Assembly (NCBI GenBank): GCA_037974665.1
Contig: CM075770.1
Location: forward strand, 1,562,501 to 1,626,500
Direction of reading: 5' to 3'
Source: Ehretia macrophylla
Taxonomy: Eukaryota > Streptophyta > Magnoliopsida > Boraginales > Ehretiaceae
DNA length: 64,000 nucleotides
Positions 25,616 to 38,188 of this stretch are shown here, one piece after another (the first letter of the stretch is position 1; every line of letters begins with the position of its first letter). The notes beneath the pieces are model-generated. The model saw only the letters and a list, made by a program, of their open reading frames with translations. It did no database searches and was not told the origin of the DNA. Position numbers and translations under genes: made by a program.

Positions 25616-27707
25616 ATGGCAGGTTTAGCACCGGAAGGATCCCAATTTGATGCTCGTCAGTATGACACTAAGATGAATGAGTTGTAAGTTTCTTGCAGTA
25701 AATGAATACTCTTTACTATTATTAGTTTTGCTCACTATGTGCAAAATCTGGTACTAGGGGAACTACCATGTAAACTTGCCTTAATGGACTCTTTTCAGGC
25801 TATCAGCTGATGGACAAGATTTCTTTACATCCTACGATGAGGTTTATGACAGTTTTGATGCAATGGGTCTGCTAGAGAACCTTCTGAGGGGGATTTATGC
25901 TTATGGTAAGTATTCTGATATTGGGGTGGCTATCTCCAGATGTGTGAAATTCATTGCAATTCTCCAGTCTCCAAACTCGCTCTCGCTTGAATGGCATCTT
26001 TAGCCTACCCCTGCCCCTTGCAACTAACATGTTAATTGGCTTCCATAGGCGAAGCATCTTCTTGTGTATTACTTATGTTTCTTATTTAGATTGTTATGGT
26101 CACTGTTTTCTCCCTTTCTCTACCTGTTCCAATTTTCTCTCTTTTTAGGCCTTCTGCCTTTATTGCAGAAAATTTGATCTTTTTTTTTTTTTTTTTTTTC
26201 TAGGTTTTGAGAAGCCTTCTGCAATCCAGCAGAGGGGTATTGTTCCATTCTGCAAGGGCCTTGATGTCATTCAGCAGGCCCAGTCCGGAACTGGGAAAAC
26301 AGCCACTTTCTGCTCTGGAATCTTGCAGCAGCTTGACTATAATTTAGTCCAATGCCAGGCCTTGGTGCTGGCACCCACTAGAGAACTGGCACAACAGATT
26401 GAGAAGGTTATGCGGGCACTTGGTGACTATCTTGGTGTTAAGGTACATGCTTGTGTTGGTGGGACCAGTGTACGTGAAGATCAGCGCATTCTACAAGCCG
26501 GTGTTCATGTTGTTGTTGGCACCCCCGGTCGTGTGTTTGACATGCTACGAAGGCAGTCACTTCGCCCTGATTACATTAAAATGTTTGTCCTTGACGAGGC
26601 CGATGAAATGCTTTCTCGAGGATTCAAGGACCAGGTAGCGTAGCGTGCTTGTGATTTCTGACTTTGAGCAGGCTTTTAGTATAATTGTACACATCATGTA
26701 TTTTTTCTTTCGTCTGTGGGAGTGGTGTATGGATTAGTACATGTAGGTGTACAATTAATTGCACTCTGGGAGAAATGGACTAGAAAGTAGAGTTATGTTC
26801 TAATCCATTCCCCCCAGAGTGTAATCAATTTTACGCCTACATAACTAAAGTTATTTCTATCCTGTGCCCTCTTTTTCCAAATTTTCTTCAGTTTGTCTTG
26901 GATCTCTCCGTCTTCCATCATTCTCGTTCTCCAGTCAATTTTGCTGTATTTAGTATGTTCCAAGTATAATGACAAATCTGCATTGCTTTTAATGCATTTG
27001 TTTTTTAAGTACTTGGTACTTTTTCTTGGTTTGTTACTGAAATCTGATGTTTGGTGCATCCTTTCTGTCAGATATATGACATCTTCCAGTTGCTGCCTGC
27101 TAAAGTTCAAGTTGGGGTTTTCTCTGCTACAATGCCACCTGAAGCCCTTGAAATCACCAGGAAGTTCATGAATAAACCTGTGAGAATATTGGTTAAACGT
27201 GATGAGTTAACTCTCGAGGGTATTAAGCAGTTTCATGTCAATGTTGAAAAGGAGGAATGGAAGCTTGAAACGCTCTGTGATCTCTACGAGACTCTTGCCA
27301 TCACTCAGAGTGTCATCTTCGTGAACACCAGGCGTAAGGTTGATTGGCTCACTGACAAAATGCGAAGCCGTGACCACACAGTGTCAGCCACCCATGGTGA
27401 CATGGATCAGAACACTCGGGACATAATCATGCGTGAATTTCGTTCTGGTTCATCTCGTGTTCTCATCACCACTGATCTCTTGGCTCGTGGTATTGATGGC
27501 CAGCAAGTCTCTCTTGTGATAAATTATGATCTGCCGACTCAGCCAGAAAATTACCTCCACCGTATTGGACGAAGTGGTAGGTTTGGGAGAAAAGGAGGTG
27601 CTATCAAGTTTGTGAAAAAAGATGATGAAAGAATGCTATTTGATATCCAGAAGTTCTACAACGTTGTCGTCGAGCAACTTCCAGCAAATGTTGCTGATCT
27701 CCTTTGA
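25616..27707 (+). CDS. eIF4A: Eukaryotic initiation factor 4A (DEAD-box RNA helicase)
   Basis: Four coding exons, 25616-25683, 25799-25905, 26204-26634 and 27072-27707, give 413 residues, exactly the usual plant eIF4A length. All core motifs are visible: Q motif around [11 protein letters not shown], motif I AQSGTGKT, Ia [10 protein letters not shown], Ib [34 protein letters not shown] and [10 protein letters not shown]. By family this is the ATP-dependent helicase subunit of the eIF4F cap-binding complex. It unwinds 5' leader structure for ribosome scanning in the cytosol. The residue after ARGID is Gly (GGC), whereas nearly all eIF4A proteins have Val there. The start codon follows the leader-intron acceptor by two bases, a common eIF4A arrangement. 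Confidence 0.96.
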
Positions 27708-29063
27708 AGAGTTGGCGTGGGGGATTTAAATTTTTTTAAGTAGTAGTTTACCTCCCTTTATTTTCTTCTCTCTTTTACATTTATTTCATCTTCCGATTTG
27801 GTACTGATTACTGAATACCAATTCAGTCTGGTGGGCAAAATACTCTTTCCAAATTTTGTTGTGGGCGGCTAGGATTTTTGTACTGTGTTTATTGACTCTC
27901 TCAAAATTTTGTTCAATTTTTGTTGAGATTGTTGTTTATCATTTCTTTTACATCATGTATGAGCTTATTATTTAAGATCTTTAGCATGGATGGTTTGTTA
28001 ATTATTGTTAAACTATGGCATTTCTATTTTCAAAGCTTCTCACTTTTGTGTGCTTGAATGCTTTTAAACTTCCGCTCTTGCTGTTTGTGGTACTGATTTG
28101 CTGATTTCATGGTTTATCTATCTGGATTTGGATTTTTTCGTAAATAAAGTTACAGTGTTATGAGTGGATTTTTTTGTAAATAAAATTATAATATTACGAG
28201 TGGATTTAACCCGTGTTAAAAGCCATTGGCTTTCTTTAGTCGCATACATGCCAGATATGGTTAATATTCGAATTTGATAAACATCCTTAACTCTTATATT
28301 GGAACATGCCAGATATGTTCACCCTTTACAGACATGGGAGAACAGACTCCTCAAGTTCAAGTAGATGCCCTTCGGTTGGTTTATGGATAACCGGAACCTT
28401 TCTGGAAATTCCTTTACTCTTATATCATAAGTATCAAATTTTAAGAGATATGATTTTGTTTGGATTAAGTATTGTTCAGGTTAATTATGTTAAAGGTGTA
28501 TAATCTTTATGAAATAAAATTTGTGATTAATTCGAAGCGTGAATAAACTTCTCATTTGTAATTACAAAGATTTTACTATTAGAGTAACCCTTGGTTCAAT
28601 CAAGTAGGTGCTTTTGTTGGAACAGAGATTTTCCTACAAACAAAATTCTTCAACCGTACAAAGCTGTCTCCATTGGAGGCTGATACCTCATATAACATTG
28701 AATTTGCTTCACCATTTGAAGGGTCAACTTTGACTTCACGTGGCAGTTGTCCATCAACGTCTTGCTCATGCATCATCAATATTCTAATATTGCACGCCAA
28801 AAACGAAATACACCACATAAAATTACAAATACAGCATTCCAATATATTAAATAATTAGATATTTTAAATTTAAAATCGATTTTCACCATAAAAAAAAGTT
28901 TCAGCCCTCCAATAAAGAAAAAAGTAGCAATACAACAAAATTTAAAGCCACCTCCAACTTGAGGTGTTAACAATTACATCAATCAAACTTTCAAGAAGTA
29001 CAACTCTGCAGCACACTTGTATAACCAACCCTTTTACCTCTCTCTCTTCTTCTTTGTGTTCTC
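27708..29063. other. Intergenic DNA between eIF4A and the DUF3511 gene
   Basis: The first 300 bases or so are probably the eIF4A 3' UTR. A roughly 35-bp unit ending GAGTGGATTT occurs twice near 28132-28204. A minus-strand open frame at 28600-28842 has no recognisable homology. Nothing else was seen. Confidence 0.5.
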
Positions 29064-29429
29064 ATGGAGAAGTTTAGATCCATGTCTGTTAGAGAAGGAA
29101 GGTTGCAGATGGATAGCTACTCTGGAGGGCAGCCATCAGCACCAACAAGCATGCATGATCTTAGGAGTTATAGTTACAGTACTACTTATGCTTCATCATC
29201 GGCAAAAGTGAGTGCTGATTATACTGCTGATCATCAAAAGGAGTTGAAGATCAAGAAAAGCAATAGCAAGTCTGCTTCGAAAAGTTGGATTCTTAATGAC
29301 CCTGAATTGCAGAGAAAGAAGAGAGTTGCAGGCTATAAAGTGTATGCTGTGGAGGGGAAGATGAAGAGTTCATTCAGAAAGAGCTTCAGGTGGATCAAAG
29401 ATACTTGCACCCAGGTGGTATGGTGGTGA
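29064..29429 (+). CDS. DUF3511 family protein
   Basis: A single exon of 121 residues. The N-terminal half is Ser/Tyr-rich and low in complexity. The C-terminal half is basic and carries the family hallmark: DPELQRKKRVAGYKVYAVEG, then SFRKSFRWIKD, ending in a Trp pair (VVWW). The length and the position of the domain at the extreme C-terminus match plant DUF3511 proteins. The function is unknown; the cationic domain suggests binding to an acidic partner, but this is inference. The ATG is the first in the frame after a pyrimidine-rich CTCTCT leader. No intron is needed. Confidence 0.9.
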   Translation: MEKFRSMSVREGRLQMDSYSGGQPSAPTSMHDLRSYSYSTTYASSSAKVSADYTADHQKELKIKKSNSKSASKSWILNDPELQRKKRVAGYKVYAVEGKMKSSFRKSFRWIKDTCTQVVWW

Positions 29430-32351
29430 TCTCATTTATTTGGTCTAGAAATCTCTTCTTCTGTTTTTTGGGCTACGAACCGTGATTCGAATTTAAAGGT
29501 GGATTTTTTTTTCTTTTCTTTCTTTTTTTATTGTATGTTTCATGAAGTTCTATGTATCCCAAAAAAAGTTCCATGAATCATGTAAAACTATAGATAGTAT
29601 ATGGAATAGTCTTCTATTCATTGAAATTAAGTGCAGTAATGGACTGTTTTCTTCTGTGAAGACATATGTTTGAAATTGGATCTGGATATTGATGCTCTAA
29701 ATTCTTAAGAAATGATGATTCCCAGTTTCAATCTCTTCTTCTTGATGGTTTTCTAGTTTTTTGATCGTCTGATGGTAGGCAAAGTCAGAAAACAAAAACA
29801 AGGGAGGAAGCCTAGTAAGGCTATCTTGTGATCGTCTTAGGAGATATTTCATCCCAACAAAAGAAGGAAGCCTAGTAAGACTATCCCGTAATCATCTTAG
29901 GAGAGTTTCTTAACATAAGCACTGAAGACAAGTTACAAAAAAATTATGAGCTTTTTTTATTTTTTTATTTTTATCAATTTCCTGGTCAGAGAGATTCCAT
30001 GTACTTTTTTCTTGAACAGTTTCCTCACTTCTTTCACTTATGAAGTTTGTTGTTTAGAAGTCTTCTTTTTGCTTTCTTTGTTTGTTATATATTAGGTATG
30101 AACCACATGCATGGACTTGCAATTAGTTTGCAAAATGATTTGGTAGTATGATTTGTAGATCATGATTTTCACTTCTAAAAATAAAATATAAGTTAAAATT
30201 ATGTATAATAAATTTCTAAGTGGCTTGCTGCTTTTTAAGATCTTGTACATAACGATAATTTTATGCACTGAGCAGCCTTTTTTTACAAAAACTAATCTGC
30301 TCTCAGTGCTCTTCTGAAATGTCCCATTTCCTAACTGGAATTTGGTGGAGAATATAGAGGGACGCAAGCACCTTATTTACTTCACTATTTCTCTCTCTTG
30401 CTTTCCCTTTGTATGCTTTTATTTACGAGCATTATTATATATCATCTGAATATGTTTCATCATCTTCTATATGGTATGAATTAATATGCAGTGAGATATT
30501 TGACATTCACTATATACAAAGGAGAGACGAAGTATAACCTGACACTTCGAAAGTGCTTGAACTCCACCTGTAGCCACCATCTCCCGCCCCTTGACCCAGC
30601 ACATTATAGGAAGCAATGCAAGATAATTGACAGATATTTTTTGTCTGAAAAATCATTTAACACCACCAACTTTACTAATTTTAATCTCTAAAATTATTTT
30701 GTCCCGTTAATAAAATATTCTAAATCCGACTCTAAATTAATGAATAACTTATCACACATGATTGTTCGGCTCTATTTTTCACTTAGTGGCACCATTAGGA
30801 TCAAGATTACTACATTCTTGAATCAGGAGACAATAATATTTGCCTTTTCGTGCACATAATGCATTTTATGTTTGCATCTGGTGAACCCGTTAACTCTTCT
30901 AGTACAATAATTTATGTGCTGTGAAATAGCCTGTCTCTATTCAATGCACTGCTAGCATTTTCAATCTTACGATTCAGTTCGATTTACAAGTAAAATGAAA
31001 TGAATCAATAAGTAAATTAAAAAAATGTACATAAATCCTAGCTGAATCTCATCAAATAAAAGTGAAATTTGAAATTTAATCATGCAATATGATTTAGTTA
31101 TATGCTACATCTAAACGGAGCGTTGTTTTTTTCAAGTTCTTTTTTTTTTCCTTTCAAACGTAATAAAGATCCGTCACATGGTAAAAACCAAGAATTAGAA
31201 TTAAATTGATCAAATTGAGACATTAAATATGAATTAGGCGTAATTTCACAACAATAACTTACAAATTCTGGAAAATACTTCAAAACATTACAATCATCCG
31301 GCTAAGTAATGGGTGTAGCCCCCAAGCGCATGAATTTCATTCTCCGCTTCTGACAGTAATGTTTTTAACCGTTTCCCACAAATTACACATTTGTCAGGTT
31401 TCTTAACAATGTAAGACATTGCAACGTAATAACTTTGAGAAAGATACATATCAAGATATTATCACACGGACTGGTGGAGTACATCAGCTGGCTCGTAGTT
31501 ATCTTTGAATTTATTGAACATGGCCCATTTCGTTGGGCATATAAATGAAAGTAAAATGCTTTACAAATGGACCTGCCAATTGTGACTTGAGCGCTTTAAC
31601 TATTTAGCAATAGATATTTAGCGAGAATCTTTATACTCAATGAATAACTAAATTCTAATTGCACTGCAGGTTTTATAACTTTGAGATAGGTTCAATATAG
31701 TCCTACTTAAGATATGTTCTTCGTCACAAAAAGCTTTGTTTCCAAGTAGTATACGTCTCTTTCTATAATACGGGAATGTGTATATATATAAATGGTTAGG
31801 GTGAGACTTAAATCCAGTATGTATTTGACCGATATCACATAAATTTACCGTATAATCTAAAAACTTAAGCTATTAGTCGGGCACTTAACCTGAATTTTGT
31901 TTATAATGGATCGTCAGCAGAACACTCTTTGCCCAATTTTTGCAGTATAGACTTTGAAAACTGTTGGAAGAACGGACATGATCAAGGAGAATGTGTATTA
32001 ACTCTTTGCACTCTTTGCCCAATTTTTGCAGGATAGAGCTCAGGACTCGTGAGAATAGTCGGGAAAAACTTGAATACTCACCGATTTCAAAAAAAGAATA
32101 GAAAACTGTTGAAAGAATGGAGATGATCAAGGAGAATTTGTATTAACTCTTTTCACAAACTATAAGACATCTTATAAACAATGTACATACAACAGCCTAA
32201 TTGCTTTGATTTTGAGTGACTAATTAAGCCTCACTATAATGAACAAAGAATATTACAGGAACTTGAAGAAACACATAAATGAAAATGACAAAAAGAAAAA
32301 CCTATATTATAGAAGAAGGAAAAGAGAGAGAAAAACTAAAAAAGTTCACAG
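29430..32351. other. Intergenic DNA between DUF3511 and the flippase gene
   Basis: AT-rich, with no recognisable gene. It holds a 60-bp direct duplication (29805-29912, GGAAGCCTAGTAAG...CTTAGGAGA) and a second, imperfect duplication at 31924-32152. The last few hundred bases should include the 3' UTR of the minus-strand flippase gene. Confidence 0.5.
31924..32152. repeat. Imperfect direct duplication
   Basis: Two copies begin ACTCTTTGCCCAATTTTTGC at 31924 and 32010 and end with ATGATCAAGGAGAAT followed by GTATTAACTCTTT. The second copy has about 60 extra bases in the middle. Confidence 0.75.
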
Positions 32352-35300
32352 CTATGTCTGTGGTGTTGTACTTTTCGCACCCGCGGATGAATACTTTTTA
32401 TGTAATCTCCCCTTTAACTGCCTGATTTTGGCGTCCACCCGGGCAGTAAAACCGATTTTGGTGTCTTGTATTGCCTTCGACCTTTCTCTTCTCCACATGT
32501 GTCGATCCGCGATATCTTTCTTGTAGTGCTTGATTTCTTGAATGACTTGATGATCCATTGGATTGAACGATCTTTGGAAAGATATGTGAGCAAGATATGG
32601 AAGGTTGCAGACAACGGTTACCAAGAGGGTGGTTATCCAGTATATCGGGGCAGGAGATAGAACTTCAATGAGGATCTTGAAAGCATTTTTAGAAATAAGA
32701 GGTGATGTCGCGCCATAGCCAACAAGAAATATGTACCAAGTAATGATGCTGCCCCAAACAAACAAGTGCTGTATCCATGTGAAGTGACTCATCGTGAGTG
32801 CAATCTGGCAATTTACCGCCCAGATGATGCAAGTGAACATTATGGTACCCACAGCAGCCATGTCAGCAGTCTGGCCATCTGCACGGAAAGCTTCATTGTC
32901 GAAGATGATAATGTTGAGGAAGAATATAATAAGGGAGGTATAGAGACCATTCCCCATCCACCCTAAAATTCGATACCAGTCGAAGAACAAATTTTTGGGC
33001 CCTTGCTGATATAGTGCCGGAAACTGCAGAGGGAGGAGGTATTTGAAGAAGTCGTTGGTAAAATCAAACAGATCGTACAAAGAAATCCTTGAAGAAGGTC
33101 TCAGTAGAGAACTAACCTGTAAGCAGACTTCTGAAGAAACATCTTGTTCAAATACTCCAAGCGAAATGACAGGCAGCGAAGTAAGAACAACATTGAATAG
33201 CAGCATATACCAATCGTCATAGGCCGACTGTCCAGAGAAGCCCGCGAAAGCCTCAAAGTAGAAGAGTGTGAGGCCGAAAGCAATATTCTTGTAGAAGAAA
33301 TAGCAAATCTGAATGAAACAAATGGATCTGTTTGGTGAGAAAAAATACAGATCAACGACAGAAATGCAAGAAAACAAACTGCATACAGGTCTCGTTTTCA
33401 AATAGTGTAAAACTTGCAAGTTTATAAAGTACCGTTAGCCCTTGGAAGAAGATATAAAATGAAATATATATTTGTTCTTATATATATATATATATATCTT
33501 CAGTATTTCATAATTTACTCAAACATTCATTATCTTTTTTCTTGTACTTCAGCATATAGAAAAGGTTGCATTTGCCGCTGGAAATGCTTAACAAATGATT
33601 ATTTAATCAGGAAATTAGAAAAGCTCAATAAGAATCTGGTTATTACCATCTGAGCGATTCTTTTGTAGCACCAATGCCCGTGAACAACCAAAAGTCTTTC
33701 CAGAAACCGGAACTGTGCAATGGCGAAGTCACTAGCCATTACAGCCTGTCAAAAGCTAATATCTGTGAGCCTAAATAAGAAAACTTAAGCAATGCATACT
33801 TGTTCTAGGAAACATATTTTCTCTTGGCAGCAGGTATTAAAGGGATCAAGTTCCAAAAAGGTGTAATGCTTGACAAGTAGCTTTTCTACTATGGCAAATA
33901 CTTCACAGAAAGTCCACGGTAATAATTTTGCTCAGTATAGCATGAAAGTTGTGCTATCAATTGACCACGCCTTCCCATGTGCCAAGATCAATATCCATGC
34001 AAATCGAATGGCAAAACTTTCACAGACAAAAATTGGGAAATTATACGAAATTTGGGAAAAAAAAGTAAAAAGCTGAAAGTTGCAAAAAGGACCAAAACCA
34101 AGAAATAAGTGAGAGATTGAACATAAAAACCTGAAAATACTTAATTTACAAGCAATATTTTCGCTCCTTTTCCAATGGCATATAATGGATGATATATACA
34201 TCCAAAGATGATGCCACCTTCTATCTGACCTCGCCGTCCCTTATGCCGAGAGCAACTTCCATGAAAAATGAATGACAAAGCTTTCACAGAAAAAAGATTT
34301 AGATTTGAGAATCTATAGAATATTTGGATAAAACTTTTTCTTAGGCAGATGTCTCAACTTTCTAAAACTAACATGAGGAGATTCCTAACTATTTCGTTCT
34401 GACATAACTAGATCATGCAGGGTGGTTAGAACAAAATGCTAGCCATTGACAGATTGAGAAGTTGACACAGGTATAAAGTTGTTCGAATATGTCTTTTCCT
34501 TAGCAGTTCAAGCAAAAGACTATCAATCAAGAATATTTTAGTAGTAAACTTCAATTTTGGCAGTTCAAATCCTACTGCCAGAAACATAACAATATCCAAC
34601 AGCAGTAACATGGAGCTTTTCCAAGAAATTGCCATAACGCTTTGCGGCATGCATGAAGTAAAAGGAGGCTGTCAGACCTACTACCAACCTGCATTCCTTC
34701 CACCCCACTGATGCCAACACCAATATCTGCTTCTTGAATCATTCTAACATCATTTGCACCATCACCAATTGCTAAGGTTGTTTTCCCGGTTCCTTCTTTA
34801 AGTAATCTAGCGGCCTGATAATGAACATAATTGATGAGAATACAGTCCAAAAAATTGTAATTTCATAAGGATGCAAGATGAAAAATATATACCAGGGCCT
34901 TCTGCTTAGGAGACACACGACAGCATATCACAGATGCACAATTTACTGCTAAATTCAAGAATTGGTGCTTCATATCATCCTCCAACGTGTAAGTTAAGGT
35001 TTTGCCATCAATAATCAATGCAAATGCAGCATCAGGGTCCTTCTCTAGCTTGATCATTTGAGAGGCATTTGTGATTTGCATTAATACGTTCTCCTTTATA
35101 TCCTGTTTAGTAACAAAAAGCGGAGAAGACTACAATAAATAATAGTAAATTTCCTGAAATATTTTACATTCTCTTTACAATAAACAACAACCTTTTTGGA
35201 ATTTTGAGCTGTGTCTGAATTTATTGTTGTTATACAAATCTGTTTCATGCCCTGGCGAAGCAAACTACAAGCAAATCTGCGTGTTGATAACAATAATATT

Positions 35301-38188
35301 ACTTTAGCAACAGAAAAAGCTCAAAGCTGAAATCCAAACAGCACAATTACTATGTATCAGTGAATGTTGATGAGAGGCAGACCCTATGTTAATTGCAGTT
35401 TCCATCTTATCACCTGTCAGAACCCAGAGCTTGAGACCAGCTTGGGCCAATTTATCTATGCATTGAGGCACCTAGATAATCAACACGGAGCAGCTAAGTT
35501 CAATGAAAACCTGAACATGTAAATAAATTTAAGCATGAAAAGAATGATTCTGGCTGATGTACCCCTTTCTGCAGTTTGTCCTCCACTGCAGTTGCGCCAA
35601 CAAGGACCAATTCCCTCTCCATCATGTCAGATACCCGTTCAAGCATAGCCTCCCTATCAGCACTGATGGAAGTTTTTGCTTTAGTAAACTCTTCATTCCA
35701 TGCAGAATACTCAGCGTCGTCAAGCTTCCTGAAAGCAAGGGCCAGGGTTCGCAAACCAGCTTCCCCATAATCGTTCAAATGTTTTGTAGTAGTGCCTTCA
35801 AACATCCTTCCATTTTTCGATAACCTCTCAAAGATGATGCTGTAATCCAAGCAAAGGGGTGTATGTTAGATGTCACAGCAAGCCAAGGTTGTTTAAGTAG
35901 AAGTAGTAACAATATATTCAAGACTATAGAATCCTGCTGGTCAATGTGATCGCAAATGGAAGGAGCTTTGGAAAGTATCCAAGGGATATGAGCTCAATGT
36001 ACTGGCACTTTAGTACAAAGGAATTTAAAACAAGTTATGTGATAGGCCGATGCAAAGTTCTAAAGACTATGACTCTCCTCCCCACCCCCTGCCCCAACTA
36101 ATTTCCCATTTTTCCTCTGGTTTCAAAGAGGTTTGTTCAGGTGGTTGCTGTGAGTTTTAAAAGGCGGACCTGTCTGCTCCTTTGCACAGGAGAAAAATCT
36201 GGCCGTTCTCATCCCGGACAATGACAGACATTCGCTTCCTTTTGCTAGTAAAGTCCAACAAATTGAGAACTTTGTACTCCCTGAAAATTTACACAATGAG
36301 ATCTCATTTGCGCAATAATAAAAGTGTAAATAAGTAATTCACACTGTTCATTGCAAGTTTACCTCTCCACAGGCTCTTGAAAAGAAGGATATCTCTCATG
36401 CACAAATATGCTTGACTGAGTTCTCTTACAAAATGTAAAGCCAAATTCTCTAGCTGCAACCAGAAATGCCCCTTCATCTGGTGACTCTGACTCAAAGGTC
36501 AAGATGCCTGTCTCTTCATTTAGCTCAGGAATTGCAGTGTGACAAACGGATAGTATTCTAAAAAATAACAAAATGAATTCTGCATTGGGCTCTTTCAACC
36601 AATTTCCATTCATGAGACGGGTATCCTCAAAGCTAAAACCTTTGATCTCAGGTATATGATCCCTTACATCTGTTGAAGTAATGACAGTCTCCAATTGTAT
36701 CTCTGACTCCCCAAGCCCATGTTGACCATTTTCCGATGAAAGAGGTGTTCCATTTACATCTGCATCTGAAAAGTCAGGATCGTTCCCTTCATGGTCGACA
36801 CCCAGCTTCTTCTCAGCAGCAAGTTCTACATCACTAGCATGTGTGCCATAGGCAGTACCAGCAATGGAGCATTTGAGAAAATCCATCTGGTTGCATGTCA
36901 AAGTACCGGTTTTATCAGAGAGGATGGTGTCAACCTGTCCCAGCTCCTCATTTAAATTTGATGTTCGTGCTAAAGCAGGAGTTCCACTCTCTTCATCATA
37001 CATATGAATATCATGATTGATGAACAATGCCTGCAGGACTTTAACAACTTCAATTGACACGTAGAGGGATATGGGAATCAAATATCCATACAATATAAGA
37101 GCCGTAACCAGATGAAAAATCCCTGAGACCAGAGGTTTCTTTGGGTTAAAAAGGTTGGCAGCATCTGGGGCTCGTATATACCACCAGTCTGGCATCTGCA
37201 CCTTGGTCTTCACAGCGAAACCAATTGAGCTAATCATCGAGATTAAAACAAGAAGTGTGAAAAGGATGTATATTATTTTGTCCATCTGTTTTTCAATCCT
37301 GCTCCTTTTTGAAGGAGACCTTGTAGAATTTTGCATTACTTTGCTATCATGACCAGTGAATATCACCACTCCATAGATATATGCCGTATTTCTAAGCTTT
37401 GAATCTCTGAGAAGAATTTGACTAGGATCAAGAGGATAAATCTGACGATCAGATTCAAGATTACCCACAAAAGTGTAAAGGCTAGGGTTGGGATCTTCAC
37501 ACTTAATGCTTGCTTTGAAATCTTTGAAGGTTTCGTCATTATCCAAGGGTAAGGTTACCTCTGAAGCTCTTTTTACCTTTAAGTTTGTCTCTCCATCTAG
37601 GTTCATAGTCTCCACATAACAAATTCCATCTTCGTAACTAGATGACAGAAGAAGTAAATCTGCTGGGAAAAACTGATCCTTTACCACTTTCACTACATCA
37701 CCAACACGTATCTTCATCCATGGCTTTTGACCAAATATACCATCTCTTTTATGTACACTAGCTTTTCGAAGATTTATCTTCATATCCTGTATGAAACGCC
37801 GCCAATCTTCCAAAGCTTCCTTTGCCATACTCAACCCAACTACAAAAGCCAATGGAGCAATCATACTGACAGCTGAGAATGGGGAAACAGGAGTAAGCGA
37901 CAGAAATGCAGCTAAAAGAAAATACATGTTGGCAACACGTCTGAATTGCTCAAAGACGGCCTTGGGTAGAAACGTTACGATATTGTACTTGGTAGTGGAT
38001 ATGTAATTGGAGCGGTATTTAAGAGGTTTCTTTTCATGGAGATAAGGCTGGTTGCAGTACACAATTCGTGAATAACCAGGGCCCTGGAACTGATGTGGCC
38101 CCTCTGTCTCGGCAGCCTGCGGCCGGAGGCACCCAAAAGTGTAAAGACTGCTCCTTCGGAGCCTTGCCCTTATTCTGCCCCCCGCCAT
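32352..38188 (-). CDS. P4-type ATPase, phospholipid-transporting (ALA4-7-like flippase)
   Basis: Ten exons on the minus strand: 36363-38188, 36170-36280, 35563-35839, 35383-35471, 35192-35276, 34893-35102, 34689-34814, 33647-33745, 33117-33308, 32352-33023. They give 1228 residues, matching the Arabidopsis ALA4-ALA7 group in length and sequence throughout. Landmarks are the N-terminal [12 protein letters not shown] and YCNQPYLH, actuator motif NLDGETNLK, phosphorylation site DKTGTLT, nucleotide-binding [11 protein letters not shown] and KGADS, hinge motif GDGANDV, and about ten membrane segments ending in a basic tail. By family it uses ATP to move phospholipids to the cytoplasmic leaflet, normally with an ALIS (CDC50) partner, in plasma or endosomal membranes. 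Exon 7 reads GDGANDVRM where relatives have Gly or Ser before Met. The last intron (33024-33116) is 93 nt and stop-free in frame. Confidence 0.95.

Noticed and set aside
28600-28842. Minus-strand open frame with a plausible-looking peptide
   Set aside because: No recognisable family, no upstream or downstream exons and no promoter; left as intergenic.
33024-33116. Treating the 93-nt stop-free stretch in the flippase as constitutive coding sequence
   Set aside because: It has good GT and AG borders, and the flanking residues match relatives directly when it is removed.
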